DNA of 11,557 bases from an uncultured bacterium (GTDB taxonomy: Bacteria; Bacillota; Clostridia; Lachnospirales; Lachnospiraceae). Shown here one piece after another: positions 1 through 6,711 of this stretch. A model generated the notes under the pieces. It did no database searches. It was not told where the DNA came from and saw only the letters and a list, made by a program, of their open reading frames with translations. Numbering within the stretch: position 1 is the first letter of the stretch; every line of letters begins with the position of its first letter. The translations under genes and the position numbers were made by a program. Location of the stretch: assembly GCA_947088515.1 (NCBI GenBank), contig CAMUHA010000106.1:1-11557 (forward strand), written 5' to 3'.

Positions 1-329
1 TTCTGGTGAAGGTTTATCTGCCGGTATCCCTTCCGGCACTGGCAACTGTAGCGCTGTTCTCTATTGTTAATCACTGGAACGATTATTTTTCAGGTTTAAT
101 TTATATGAGTAAATCTGCCATGTATCCGCTGCAGACATATATTCAGCAGCTGACCGTTGACATTACCCAGGTAACAGATGCGGAGCAGTTAAAGCAAGTG
201 GCATCCATGAATAACCGTACATTTAATGCAACCAAGATTGTGGTTTCCACAATTCCGCTGCTTGTTATCTATCCATTCCTGCAAAAATATTTTGTATCAG
301 GTATGGTAATTGGAGCGGTAAAAGAATAA
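1..329 (+). CDS. Carbohydrate ABC transporter permease, MsmG-like (C-terminal part; 5' end outside window)
   Basis: This is the 3' end of an inner-membrane permease of a sugar ABC importer (binding-protein-dependent transport family, MsmG/MalG side). The reading frame is open from the window edge, so the true start lies upstream. The first visible residues, VKVYLPVSLPALATVALF, are the end of the EAA loop (the I-LP part) that docks onto the ATPase, followed by the next membrane segment. HWNDYFSGLIYM and the PLQTYIQQL stretch are typical of oligosaccharide permeases of this group. The last membrane segment (about IVVSTIPLLVIYPFLQKYF) and the short tail ending GAVKE are at the normal C-terminus. 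The two cytosolic glycosidases downstream suggest that the imported substrate is an alpha-galactoside or alpha-glucoside such as raffinose, melibiose or an isomalto-oligosaccharide. That substrate is inferred from context. Confidence 0.9.
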   Translation, partial: LVKVYLPVSLPALATVALFSIVNHWNDYFSGLIYMSKSAMYPLQTYIQQLTVDITQVTDAEQLKQVASMNNRTFNATKIVVSTIPLLVIYPFLQKYFVSGMVIGAVKE

Positions 330-349
330 ACAACAACTGTTGTTTGCCG

Positions 350-395
350 GTAAAAAGACTCCTGTCCTGGGGCAGGGGTCTTTTTACAGATTTTA
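350..395 (+). terminator. Intrinsic terminator after the ABC permease gene
   Basis: A 15-bp inverted repeat (350-364 with 373-387, one G-U pair, 8-base loop) has arms rich in A at the 5' side and T at the 3' side, so the U tract is partly inside the stem. It starts 20 bases after the permease stop. It probably ends the transporter transcript or lets only part of it read into the glycosidase genes, so those genes probably need a promoter of their own. Confidence 0.85.
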
Positions 396-479
396 GGGAG
401 CGTTGCTTCGGGCTGCCCAGGGACATCAAATTCAGATTATCATGGGACGCTTTGAAAGAGTGCAGGTGAAAGAATCTGC

Positions 480-508
480 TTGTAAAACAGGGTTTTCCAT
501 TGTATGGT
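480..508 (+). promoter_or_regulatory. Possible sigma-A promoter for the glycosidase genes
   Basis: TTGTAA (480-485) and TATGGT (503-508) are separated by 17 bases. Each matches the consensus at four of six positions, so the call is weak. An overlapping TGGTAATAT (505-513) could serve as an extended -10 instead. The site lies between the permease terminator and the repeated leader, where a promoter is expected, and would give a leader of about 190 bases. Confidence 0.35.
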
Positions 509-518
509 AATATATAAC

Positions 519-581
519 AGAAGGTGGACAGGATATGCTCTGCAGGAAAAGGTATATGTCAAAGACATATGCGGAACTGGA
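519..581 (+). repeat. 63-base leader repeat, copy 1
   Basis: First of three copies of the same 63-base element. It matches copy 2 (627-689) at 58 of 63 positions with no gap, with a period of 108 bases. It contains a hairpin: 554-560 pairs perfectly with 564-570 around an AAA loop, extended by G-U and G-C at the base. It ends in GCGGAACTGGA like the other copies but is not followed by a Shine-Dalgarno, so this copy is a duplicate that does not directly serve a start codon. It can be translated without a stop in the frame of the gene downstream. Confidence 0.85.
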
Positions 582-626
582 AAACAGCATATGTTCAGAA
601 ATGTGCCCAGAGAAAAGACTGTCCAG

Positions 627-689
627 AGAAAGTGGACAGGATTTTCTCTGCAGGAAAAGGTACATGTCAGAGACATATGCGGAACTGGA
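627..689 (+). repeat. 63-base leader repeat, copy 2 (adjacent to alpha-galactosidase start)
   Basis: This copy runs directly into ATAGGAGG, the ribosome binding site of the alpha-galactosidase, and ends 15 bases before its ATG. The internal hairpin is kept with one mismatch (660-668 with 672-680, loop AGA). A second inverted repeat overlaps its left edge: CAGAGAAA at 624-631 pairs with TTTCTCTG at 643-650. The similarity to copy 3 starts a little upstream, at the CCCAGAG of 606-612, with a 2-base length difference before the core. Confidence 0.85.
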
Positions 690-691
690 AT

Positions 692-697
692 AGGAGG
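692..697 (+). promoter_or_regulatory. Ribosome binding site fixing the alpha-galactosidase start
   Basis: A perfect AGGAGG lies 7 bases before the ATG at 705. The frame is open further upstream to an ATG at 504, but that ATG has no comparable site, so 705 is the supported start. Confidence 0.9.
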
Positions 698-704
698 TTT
701 TAAA

Positions 705-2894
705 ATGGCAATTTGGACAGGAGAAGATGGAAGGCTGTTTCTTTTACACACAAAGGACAGCACATATCAGATGTTTGCAGATAAGCATGGGGTGCTTCTG
801 CACACTTATTATGGGAAGCGGATTGACAATGAAAATCTTTCAGATTTGATTTTTCAGGCTGATGTAGGTTTTTCAGGAAATCCCGCGGAGTCGGTTGTGG
901 ACAGGACTTATTCTTTAGACTGTCTGCCCCAGGAGCTTCCTTCAAGTGGTGTGGGGGACTACAGGGGAGGCTGTATTCATCTTATACATGAAAATGGCAG
1001 TATGGCGGCAGATTTCCGTTTCAGTAGTTATGAGGTTCTTCCTTATTCTTATAAAGTAGAGGGAATGCCTTCCTTATATGATACAGAAGATGAGAAGGGA
1101 GAAACTCTTATAATTACCATGAAGGAGAGAGCTTCCGATGTGGTAGTGCGACTGTACTATGGGGTTTTTGAAGAGGAAAATGTCATTACAAGGGCAGTGC
1201 GGGTAGAAAATCATGGAACCAGTCAGGTAATACTTTCCCAGTGTCTTTCAGGCTGTCTGGACTTCCAGTATGGGGAGTATGAACTAATCACCTTCACAGG
1301 CAGACATGCCATGGAGCGCAGTCTTGCAAGGAATCAGGTTGGTCGCGCAAAGCTGGAGGTGGGAAGCATCCGGGGAACTTCCAGCCACCAGTATAATCCT
1401 TCCATGATTTTGTGTACACCAGGAACTTCAGAGGATGAGGGCGAATGTTATGGGGAATGTCTGGTATACAGCAGCAACTTTATTGCTTCCGCGCAGAAAG
1501 ACCAGAGAGGACAGACAAGAGTGTTGATGGGAATCCATCCGGAGCAGTTTTCCTTTTGCCTGGAAGAAGGGCAGTCATTTGATGCGCCTCAGGTGATTTT
1601 CAGTTATTCTGACAAAGGATTTACAAAACTGTCTCACCAATACCATAGAATCCTAAAAAAGCATATGTGCCGGGGAAAATATCGTACGGCAAAACGTCCG
1701 GTTCTTTTAAATAACTGGGAGGCTACTTATTTTGATTTCAATGAAGAGAAGCTGCTTCACATTGCAGAGCAGGCGGCAAAGCTTGGGATTGAAATGCTGG
1801 TGCTTGATGATGGCTGGTTTGGAAAACGGGAGGATGACAACAGCGGTCTTGGGGATTGGTTTGTAAATGAGAAAAAGCTGGGAGGCAGCCTAAAGCAGTT
1901 AGGGGATAAAATCCATGACATGGGGATGCAGTTTGGACTCTGGTTTGAGCCGGAAATGATATCAGAAGACAGTGACCTTTACAGGGCCCACCCGGACTGG
2001 GCGCTGAAGATACCAGGCAGAGAGCCAAACCGTGCCAGAAACCAGCTGGTGTTGGACATGAGCCGGGATGATGTGAGGGAATATTTGCTGGAACGTCTTA
2101 CAGACATACTGACTCATGCGCCTATTGACTATGTTAAATGGGATATGAACCGAAGTCTTTGCGATATTTACAGCCATGTACATGGGGGAAAACGCAATGG
2201 AGAAGTGTACCATCGCTTTATCTTAGGCGTGTATGACCTTTTGGAAAAATTCCTTACAAGATTTCCGGATATTCTGCTGGAAGGATGCAGCGGCGGCGGC
2301 GGACGGTTTGATGCGGCGATGTTGTATTATTCCCCGCAGATTTGGTGCAGCGACAATACAGATGCGGTAAACCGTCTTAGTATCCAGTACGGCACCTCCT
2401 TCTTTTATCCGGTCAGCGCCATGGGCGCCCATGTTTCCGCTGTTCCAAACCACCAGACAGGGAGAGTGACTTCCTTTAAGACAAGAGGACATGTGGCCCT
2501 TTCGGGAAGCTTTGGCTATGAGCTGGATTTAAATAAAGTGACAGAGGAAGAACAGGAGCTGGTAAAAGAACAGCTTGCGGAATTCCACAAGTATTATTCC
2601 CTTACCCATGAAGGAGATTATTATCGCCTGACGGGGCCGGGAGAGAGGTTCTGTGCATGGGAGTTTGTAGACAAAGAAAAAGACCATGCCCTGCAAACCC
2701 TGGTAATGACCTCAGCAGAGGGCAATCCGCTTCCTGTGCACACTATCGTGAAAGGACTTGACCCGGAAAAGAATTATTCATGTTCCTTAAATGGCTTTGT
2801 CCACAGCGGCCGGACATGGATGAACGGAGGGCTCACAATCGGAAAGGCCCCAGGAGAATATGAAAGTATTTTAATTGAATGGAATGCAGTATAA
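705..2894 (+). CDS. Alpha-galactosidase, glycoside hydrolase family 36
   Basis: A 729-residue cytosolic enzyme that removes terminal alpha-1,6-galactose from melibiose, raffinose or stachyose. The length and layout are usual for bacterial GH36: an N-terminal beta-sandwich (about 1-330), a TIM barrel (about 335-640) and a C-terminal beta domain. Visible motifs are LDDGWFGKR (from 367, substrate pocket D368/D369), KWDMNR with the nucleophile D480, the CSGGGGRFD loop, and WCSDNTDA with the acid/base D550. The 70-residue spacing between nucleophile and acid/base is that of Geobacillus GH36 enzymes. There is no signal peptide. The start at 705 is set by AGGAGG, and the N-terminus MAIWTGEDG matches the family start; upstream in-frame sequence is the repeated leader. 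It lies downstream of a sugar permease and 121 bases before a GH13 gene, as in raffinose/melibiose loci. The exact substrate is inferred. Confidence 0.95.
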   Translation: MAIWTGEDGRLFLLHTKDSTYQMFADKHGVLLHTYYGKRIDNENLSDLIFQADVGFSGNPAESVVDRTYSLDCLPQELPSSGVGDYRGGCIHLIHENGSMAADFRFSSYEVLPYSYKVEGMPSLYDTEDEKGETLIITMKERASDVVVRLYYGVFEEENVITRAVRVENHGTSQVILSQCLSGCLDFQYGEYELITFTGRHAMERSLARNQVGRAKLEVGSIRGTSSHQYNPSMILCTPGTSEDEGECYGECLVYSSNFIASAQKDQRGQTRVLMGIHPEQFSFCLEEGQSFDAPQVIFSYSDKGFTKLSHQYHRILKKHMCRGKYRTAKRPVLLNNWEATYFDFNEEKLLHIAEQAAKLGIEMLVLDDGWFGKREDDNSGLGDWFVNEKKLGGSLKQLGDKIHDMGMQFGLWFEPEMISEDSDLYRAHPDWALKIPGREPNRARNQLVLDMSRDDVREYLLERLTDILTHAPIDYVKWDMNRSLCDIYSHVHGGKRNGEVYHRFILGVYDLLEKFLTRFPDILLEGCSGGGGRFDAAMLYYSPQIWCSDNTDAVNRLSIQYGTSFFYPVSAMGAHVSAVPNHQTGRVTSFKTRGHVALSGSFGYELDLNKVTEEEQELVKEQLAEFHKYYSLTHEGDYYRLTGPGERFCAWEFVDKEKDHALQTLVMTSAEGNPLPVHTIVKGLDPEKNYSCSLNGFVHSGRTWMNGGLTIGKAPGEYESILIEWNAV

Positions 2895-2937
2895 AAACAG
2901 CAGACGCCCAGGCCATTTCCCAGAGGAAAGTCTGACC

Positions 2938-3000
2938 ATGAAATGGGAAGAATTTGCTCTGCCGGAAGAGGGAACTGGCAGGGGCGGATGCGGAACTGGA
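2938..3000 (+). repeat. 63-base leader repeat, copy 3 (adjacent to GH13 start)
   Basis: A diverged copy of the leader element in the short gap between the two glycosidase genes: about 46 of 63 positions match copy 2, without gaps. The last part, TGCGGAACTGGAATAGGAG (2989-3007), is identical to the segment before the alpha-galactosidase and supplies the Shine-Dalgarno. It ends 15 bases before the ATG at 3016, the same distance as copy 2. The hairpin is only partly kept (six of nine pairs, one of them a changed pair that still pairs). Confidence 0.75.
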
Positions 3001-3015
3001 ATAGGAGAAATGGGA

Positions 3016-4686
3016 ATGAAAGAAAAATGGTGGCATGATCTGATCGGGTATCAGATTTATCCCAAAAGTTTTCAGGACACTAATTCGGATGGAACAGGGG
3101 ATATCCCTGGGGTCATACAAAGGCTGGATTATCTGTCAGACCTTGGCATCAGTATGATCTGGATATGTCCCATCTATCGTTCACCCATGATGGATAACGG
3201 GTATGATATTTCTGATTATACCCAGATAGATTCAGTGTTCGGTACCAATGAGGATTTGAAAAAACTGATTGGAGAGGCCAAAAAACGCGGCATCACGATT
3301 ATTATGGATTTGGTAATTAATCACACATCCAGCGCCCATCCATGGTTTCAGGAAGCATGTAAAGACCCTGAAGGAGAATACGGGAAATACTATATTTTAA
3401 GAAAAGGAAAAAACGGGCAGCCTCCCAATAATTGGCGTTCCCTATTTGGGGGCAGCGCCTGGGAGAAAATAGAAGGCAGCGAATACTATTATCTGCATCT
3501 TTTCACAGTGGGACAGCCGGATTTAAACTGGGAAAATGAAAAGCTCCGCAGGGCGCTTTATAAAATGATTAATGACTGGCTGGAAATGGGAATCGGCGGT
3601 TTCCGTATTGATGCCATTGCCCATATTAAGAAGGACCTTACCTGTGGGCATTTACCTGCAGATGGCCCTGACGGGCTTTGCTCCGGCATGAGATATTTCC
3701 GGAATGTGGAGGGCATTGAGGATTATCTTAAGGAGCTAAAAGAACAGACATTTGAAAAATATGACTGTTTTACTTTAGCAGAAGTGGATAATATACCAGA
3801 AGAGCGGCTGGAGGCCTATATAGGGGAGAACGGATATTACAGTACGGTATTTGATTTTTGCCACTGTTTCCATAACTGTCTTGACGGTGAGTGGAAAGGC
3901 AGACATAAGGAGATGCTTCTGGATGTAAGGAACCGAGTGTTTGAAAGGCAGAAAAGAATGGAAGGAAAAGGATTTTTCTGCAATTACCAGGAAAACCATG
4001 ATATGATACGTATTCCTGACCGTTTTCTGCCCAGGGAAAAACAAAATTTCCACAGTCTGTCCATGCTGCCTGTAATGTATTTTTTCCTTCCCGGCATTCC
4101 AATGCTTTATCAGGGGCAGGAAATTGGCATGACAGGGTTTTGCCGGGAGCGTATAGAAGATTATGTGGACCTGGCAACTCATAATAATTATCAGGGATAT
4201 CTGTCACAAGGAATGACAAAGGAACAGGCGCTTGAGAAAATAAACCACACCAGCAGGGAAAATGCCCGCACCCCTATGCAGTGGAATGACGGGCCAAATG
4301 CCGGTTTTTCAGATGAAGCGCCCTGGTTTGCGCCTAATCCGGATTACCAAAATGTAAATGTAGAAAAACAACAGCAGGATGACGGGTCATTACTTAAGTT
4401 TTACCAGAAACTGATTGCACTGCGGAAACATTGTCTTTACCAGAAGAACTGGGTGTATGGCAGCTTTACGGCTCTTGAGGAAGAGTCAGACCAGCTGTGG
4501 TGTTATATGCGCTGCCGGGATGGGCAAAGGCTGCAGGTTTTTGTTAATATGTCAGATGAATGTGTGCTTACCAAAGGCTGCTACGATGGCAAAGTGCTGG
4601 TCAATAACTATGTGGCCTTAAGCCAGAAGGCAGGCTGCCTTCTTTTACAGCCCTATCAGGCAGTGGTACTGGCAGTGGAAAGTTAA
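3016..4686 (+). CDS. Alpha-glucosidase / oligo-1,6-glucosidase-type enzyme, GH13 (subfamily 31-like)
   Basis: A 556-residue cytosolic TIM-barrel enzyme that releases glucose from short alpha-glucosides; length and motif spacing match Bacillus oligo-1,6-glucosidase and streptococcal DexB. Seen: YQIYPKSF at the N-terminus, calcium-loop residues D21, N23, D25 and D29, region I D98 to H103 (DLVINH), nucleophile D199 in GFRIDAI, acid/base E256 in LAEVD, and transition-state D329 in ENHD, then QGQEIGMTG. The residue after the nucleophile is Ala200, whereas 1,6-specific members usually have Val. From family knowledge this points to alpha-1,4 or mixed specificity, possibly including the sucrose left when raffinose is degalactosylated. 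AGGAG at 3003-3007 is 8 bases from the ATG at 3016 and only 2 from the ATG at 3010, so 3016 is preferred. It is probably co-transcribed with the alpha-galactosidase gene. Confidence 0.92.
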   Translation: MKEKWWHDLIGYQIYPKSFQDTNSDGTGDIPGVIQRLDYLSDLGISMIWICPIYRSPMMDNGYDISDYTQIDSVFGTNEDLKKLIGEAKKRGITIIMDLVINHTSSAHPWFQEACKDPEGEYGKYYILRKGKNGQPPNNWRSLFGGSAWEKIEGSEYYYLHLFTVGQPDLNWENEKLRRALYKMINDWLEMGIGGFRIDAIAHIKKDLTCGHLPADGPDGLCSGMRYFRNVEGIEDYLKELKEQTFEKYDCFTLAEVDNIPEERLEAYIGENGYYSTVFDFCHCFHNCLDGEWKGRHKEMLLDVRNRVFERQKRMEGKGFFCNYQENHDMIRIPDRFLPREKQNFHSLSMLPVMYFFLPGIPMLYQGQEIGMTGFCRERIEDYVDLATHNNYQGYLSQGMTKEQALEKINHTSRENARTPMQWNDGPNAGFSDEAPWFAPNPDYQNVNVEKQQQDDGSLLKFYQKLIALRKHCLYQKNWVYGSFTALEEESDQLWCYMRCRDGQRLQVFVNMSDECVLTKGCYDGKVLVNNYVALSQKAGCLLLQPYQAVVLAVES

Positions 4687-5963
4687 CGGTTTTTCCTTAT
4701 TAAAAACCAGAGGCTTAAAATGCCAAGCGCTATCTGGACGGCAGGAATAGTATACCAGACGCCGTCCAGTCCAAGAAACAGAGGCAGCACAAAAATAAAA
4801 GCCAGAGTCAGAAATATTTCACCATATACTAATATACTGGAAAGAATGACCTTATGGGTGGCATAAAAATAAGAAACTGCCGGTTTATTTAAGCCATAAA
4901 AAGCCATTACCAGAGAAAAGGCAGGGGTTGCGTATATAATATATGCGGCTGCCTGGGCGGAAGTTCCATAAAAAACGGGCAGAACATTTCTTGCAAGATA
5001 AAGAACTAAAGCGCCTGCCACTCCGAAAAAAATACCAAGGGAAAAGGTCCATTTGACATAGGTTTTCAGTGTTTTTTTATCGCCGCTTCCCTGGCTTAGG
5101 GAAAGCAGTGGCTGGCTGCCGTCTCCAATGCCCTGTACCAGAAGTTCCATAAAAGAAATAATATAAGCCAGTACAGCATAGGCGCTTACTGCCTCTTCCC
5201 CGCCATATTTTAACGCCTGAAGGTTCATAAAAATAATAGTGACAGAGGGCAGATAGGTCAGTCCAAAAGGAGAAGCTGCCACCCGCAGAATAGAAAACAC
5301 CGTTTTTCCATCCGGCTTTATGCAGGATAAGGGAAAGCGGTTTTTCTTCCTTATATAAAAGGCAATGCAGAAAATCAGGGTAAGAACCTGTCCAAACACG
5401 GTAGCTAAGGCGGCTCCCATTAATTCAAGCCGGAGGACAATCACAAAATAATAGTCCAGAAAAATATTGGTGATACAGCCTGTTGCCATTGCGCACATGG
5501 AATAAAAAGAAGCTCCACGGTTACGCATTAGAGGAACCATTCCAGAGGCAAAAACCTGTACAATGCTTCCAAACAGAATGTATCTTAAATAAGTCACTGC
5601 AAGAGGAAGAAGGTCTCCCCCAGCCCCTAACAGCTGTAAAGCAGGTGTTCCGAAAACAAAAAGGAGAAGGGAGAGTAAAAGAGAGCTGATAAGAAGCAGA
5701 AAAAAGGCATTGCCCTCTGTTTCCAAGGCTCTTTTTTCATTTCCAGCCCCTCTGTTTAAGGAAACCACCACAGCAGCTCCCATGCCGATGCCTGTTCCAA
5801 GGGAAATAATAAGAGCGACTAACGGCCAAGCGATATTAATGGCGGCAAGACCGGAATCTCCCATGGCCCTGCCCACAAAGATGCCATCAATAATCGAATA
5901 GACGCCTGTCAACACAAAAGAAAGCATGGACGGGAGAATATATTTCATGTAATTTTTTCCCAC
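4683..5963 (-). CDS. MATE family efflux transporter
   Basis: A 426-residue integral membrane protein of the multidrug and toxin extrusion family, which exports cationic compounds in exchange for Na+ or H+. It shows the family pattern of about 12 hydrophobic segments in two homologous halves: the N-terminal KYILPSMLSFVLTGVYSIID stretch with IFVGRAMGD after it, then GIGMGAAVVVSLNRGAG, and in the middle ASGMVPLMRNRGA followed by TNIFLDYYFV. The start is the GTG at 5963, placed 6 bases after AGGAGG (5970-5975, minus strand). An upstream in-frame TTG at 5984 would put the ribosome binding site inside the gene and is rejected. It converges with the GH13 gene and their stop codons overlap in TTAA (4683-4686), leaving no room for a terminator. 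The substrate cannot be told from sequence. Confidence 0.93.
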   Translation of the reverse strand: MGKNYMKYILPSMLSFVLTGVYSIIDGIFVGRAMGDSGLAAINIAWPLVALIISLGTGIGMGAAVVVSLNRGAGNEKRALETEGNAFFLLLISSLLLSLLLFVFGTPALQLLGAGGDLLPLAVTYLRYILFGSIVQVFASGMVPLMRNRGASFYSMCAMATGCITNIFLDYYFVIVLRLELMGAALATVFGQVLTLIFCIAFYIRKKNRFPLSCIKPDGKTVFSILRVAASPFGLTYLPSVTIIFMNLQALKYGGEEAVSAYAVLAYIISFMELLVQGIGDGSQPLLSLSQGSGDKKTLKTYVKWTFSLGIFFGVAGALVLYLARNVLPVFYGTSAQAAAYIIYATPAFSLVMAFYGLNKPAVSYFYATHKVILSSILVYGEIFLTLAFIFVLPLFLGLDGVWYTIPAVQIALGILSLWFLIRKNR

Positions 5964-5969
5964 TGCAAA

Positions 5970-5975
5970 CCTCCT
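5970..5975 (-). promoter_or_regulatory. Ribosome binding site fixing the MATE GTG start
   Basis: AGGAGG on the minus strand, 6 bases before GTG at 5963. It shows that initiation is at the GTG and not at the TTG 21 bases upstream. The AT-rich stretch beyond it (5985-6020) contains TATACT on the minus strand (5992-5997) but no convincing -35 partner. Confidence 0.85.
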
Positions 5976-6019
5976 GTAAATCAATGTATAAATAGTATAA
6001 CAACAAATAAATTGACTGT

Positions 6020-6295
6020 TTATGATAACCTTTCGGGGGATGCGCCTGATACGCCGCTGTTTGGCTGGCGTATGATGATAATGGGAACAGAAAAATCTGA
6101 AGCTGTTTCCATATTTTTTAATATATTTACAGAGTTTTCATCAGTAGAACCATCATCTACAATGATAATTCTTGCCGGCGGCGTTGTCTGACTGCATAGT
6201 GAATGAACTGCTTCAGAAATCATCGCCCCCTGATTGAAACTGGAGACAATTGCTTCCACATCTTTAGCAATACAGCGCTCATTATTTATATCCAT
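6020..6295 (-). pseudogene. Truncated family 2 glycosyltransferase (N-terminal remnant)
   Basis: Reads 91 codons from an ATG at 6295. Residues about 12-85 are the start of a GT-A fold family 2 glycosyltransferase: VEAIVSSFNQGAMISEAV (first strand and helix), ARIIIVDDGSTD (nucleotide-sugar site, D47, D48 and D52), then IIRQPNSGVSGA. Family members continue here with ARN and some 150 or more further residues, including the DxD metal site. In this window the homology stops at about 6041 and the frame ends six codons later (SPERLS). The catalytic half is absent, and none of the other frames up to the MATE start restores it. I take this as a deletion remnant without enzyme activity. No clear ribosome binding site is seen. 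The ATG overlaps the end of an upstream minus-strand frame by 14 bases, as in coupled genes. Confidence 0.75.
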
Positions 6296-6552
6296 TATAG
6301 TATTCTTCTATTTTAGTGCGATATCCTTCCGAATAGATACTGCTGTCAGTATTCTTGCATACATCCAAATTAGCAAAGCAGCGCATGCCTTTTCTTTTGG
6401 TCAAATATTTAACGGTTCAGCAATATCAGTGAAGTTGATGTATAGGTTATCAAAGATATTGACTTTGATTATGGAGTCGGATGAATATGGGACGCTTACG
6501 GTATTACCATATAATTGTCATCACAATATTGCGAAGCGGCTTCATTAGAATA
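6282..6552 (-). pseudogene. Frameshifted remnant of an unidentified gene upstream of the glycosyltransferase remnant
   Basis: No single long frame exists here, but three consecutive minus-strand frames read like protein. 6552-6496 gives SNEAASQYCDDNYMVIP, 6517-6401 gives YGNTVSVPYSSDSIIKVNIF with DNLYINFTDIAEPLNI after it, and 6407-6282 gives MRCFANLDVCKNTDSSIYSE with GYRTKIEEYYNGYK after it. Joined by two frameshifts they make about 90 residues ending just past the glycosyltransferase ATG, which suggests the 3' end of a former neighbour in the same operon. The family is not recognised. The tail could extend to about 6590 (MEYIPAASN in the frame of the last segment), but this is weaker. The composition is AT-richer than the neighbouring genes. 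The call rests on protein-like composition and gene order only. Confidence 0.5.
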
Positions 6553-6640
6553 TTACTGGCAGCAGGAATATATTCCATCATAACACATTATAGGGTAAAG
6601 TGGATAAAATCTTTTACAAATTAAAGGGAAAATCTTATTC

Positions 6641-6670
6641 TTGCTGAATAGGTTCTGATAATGTTATACT
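6641..6670 (+). promoter_or_regulatory. Sigma-A promoter of the NhaC gene
   Basis: TTGCTG (6641-6646) and TATACT (6665-6670) are 18 bases apart, and TGT directly before the -10 makes it an extended -10. Transcription would start near 6677 and give a leader of about 35 bases before the ATG at 6712. Confidence 0.65.
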
Positions 6671-6711
6671 TAAATATAATAATTTTTTTGAATGTATAAA
6701 GGAGCGCCAAG

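Noticed and set aside
388..480. A further degenerate leader copy upstream of copy 1
   Set aside because: Only scattered short matches (around GTGCAGGTGAAAG) without the conserved GCGGAACTGGA end; not better than chance.
504..704. Extending the alpha-galactosidase to an ATG at 504 (796 residues)
   Set aside because: No ribosome binding site at 504, the extra residues are the tandem leader repeat, and AGGAGG plus a family-like N-terminus support 705.
2875..3015. Extending the GH13 enzyme to 2875, inside the alpha-galactosidase gene
   Set aside because: The added residues are unlike GH13 proteins and consist of the third leader copy. AGGAG is correctly spaced for 3016, and active-site numbering then agrees with oligo-1,6-glucosidases.
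3770..4219. Antisense open frames of 135-149 codons opposite the GH13 gene
   Set aside because: They lie fully inside a well-supported gene, show no recognisable domain and have no ribosome binding site; they are by-products of its codon use.
5976..6019. Promoter for the MATE gene with TATACT on the minus strand
   Set aside because: No acceptable -35 at 16-18 bases, so it is not listed as a feature.
6234..6548. A plus-strand open frame of 104 codons in the gap before NhaC
   Set aside because: No ribosome binding site and no family resemblance. The opposite strand carries the recognisable glycosyltransferase remnant and the protein-like frames.
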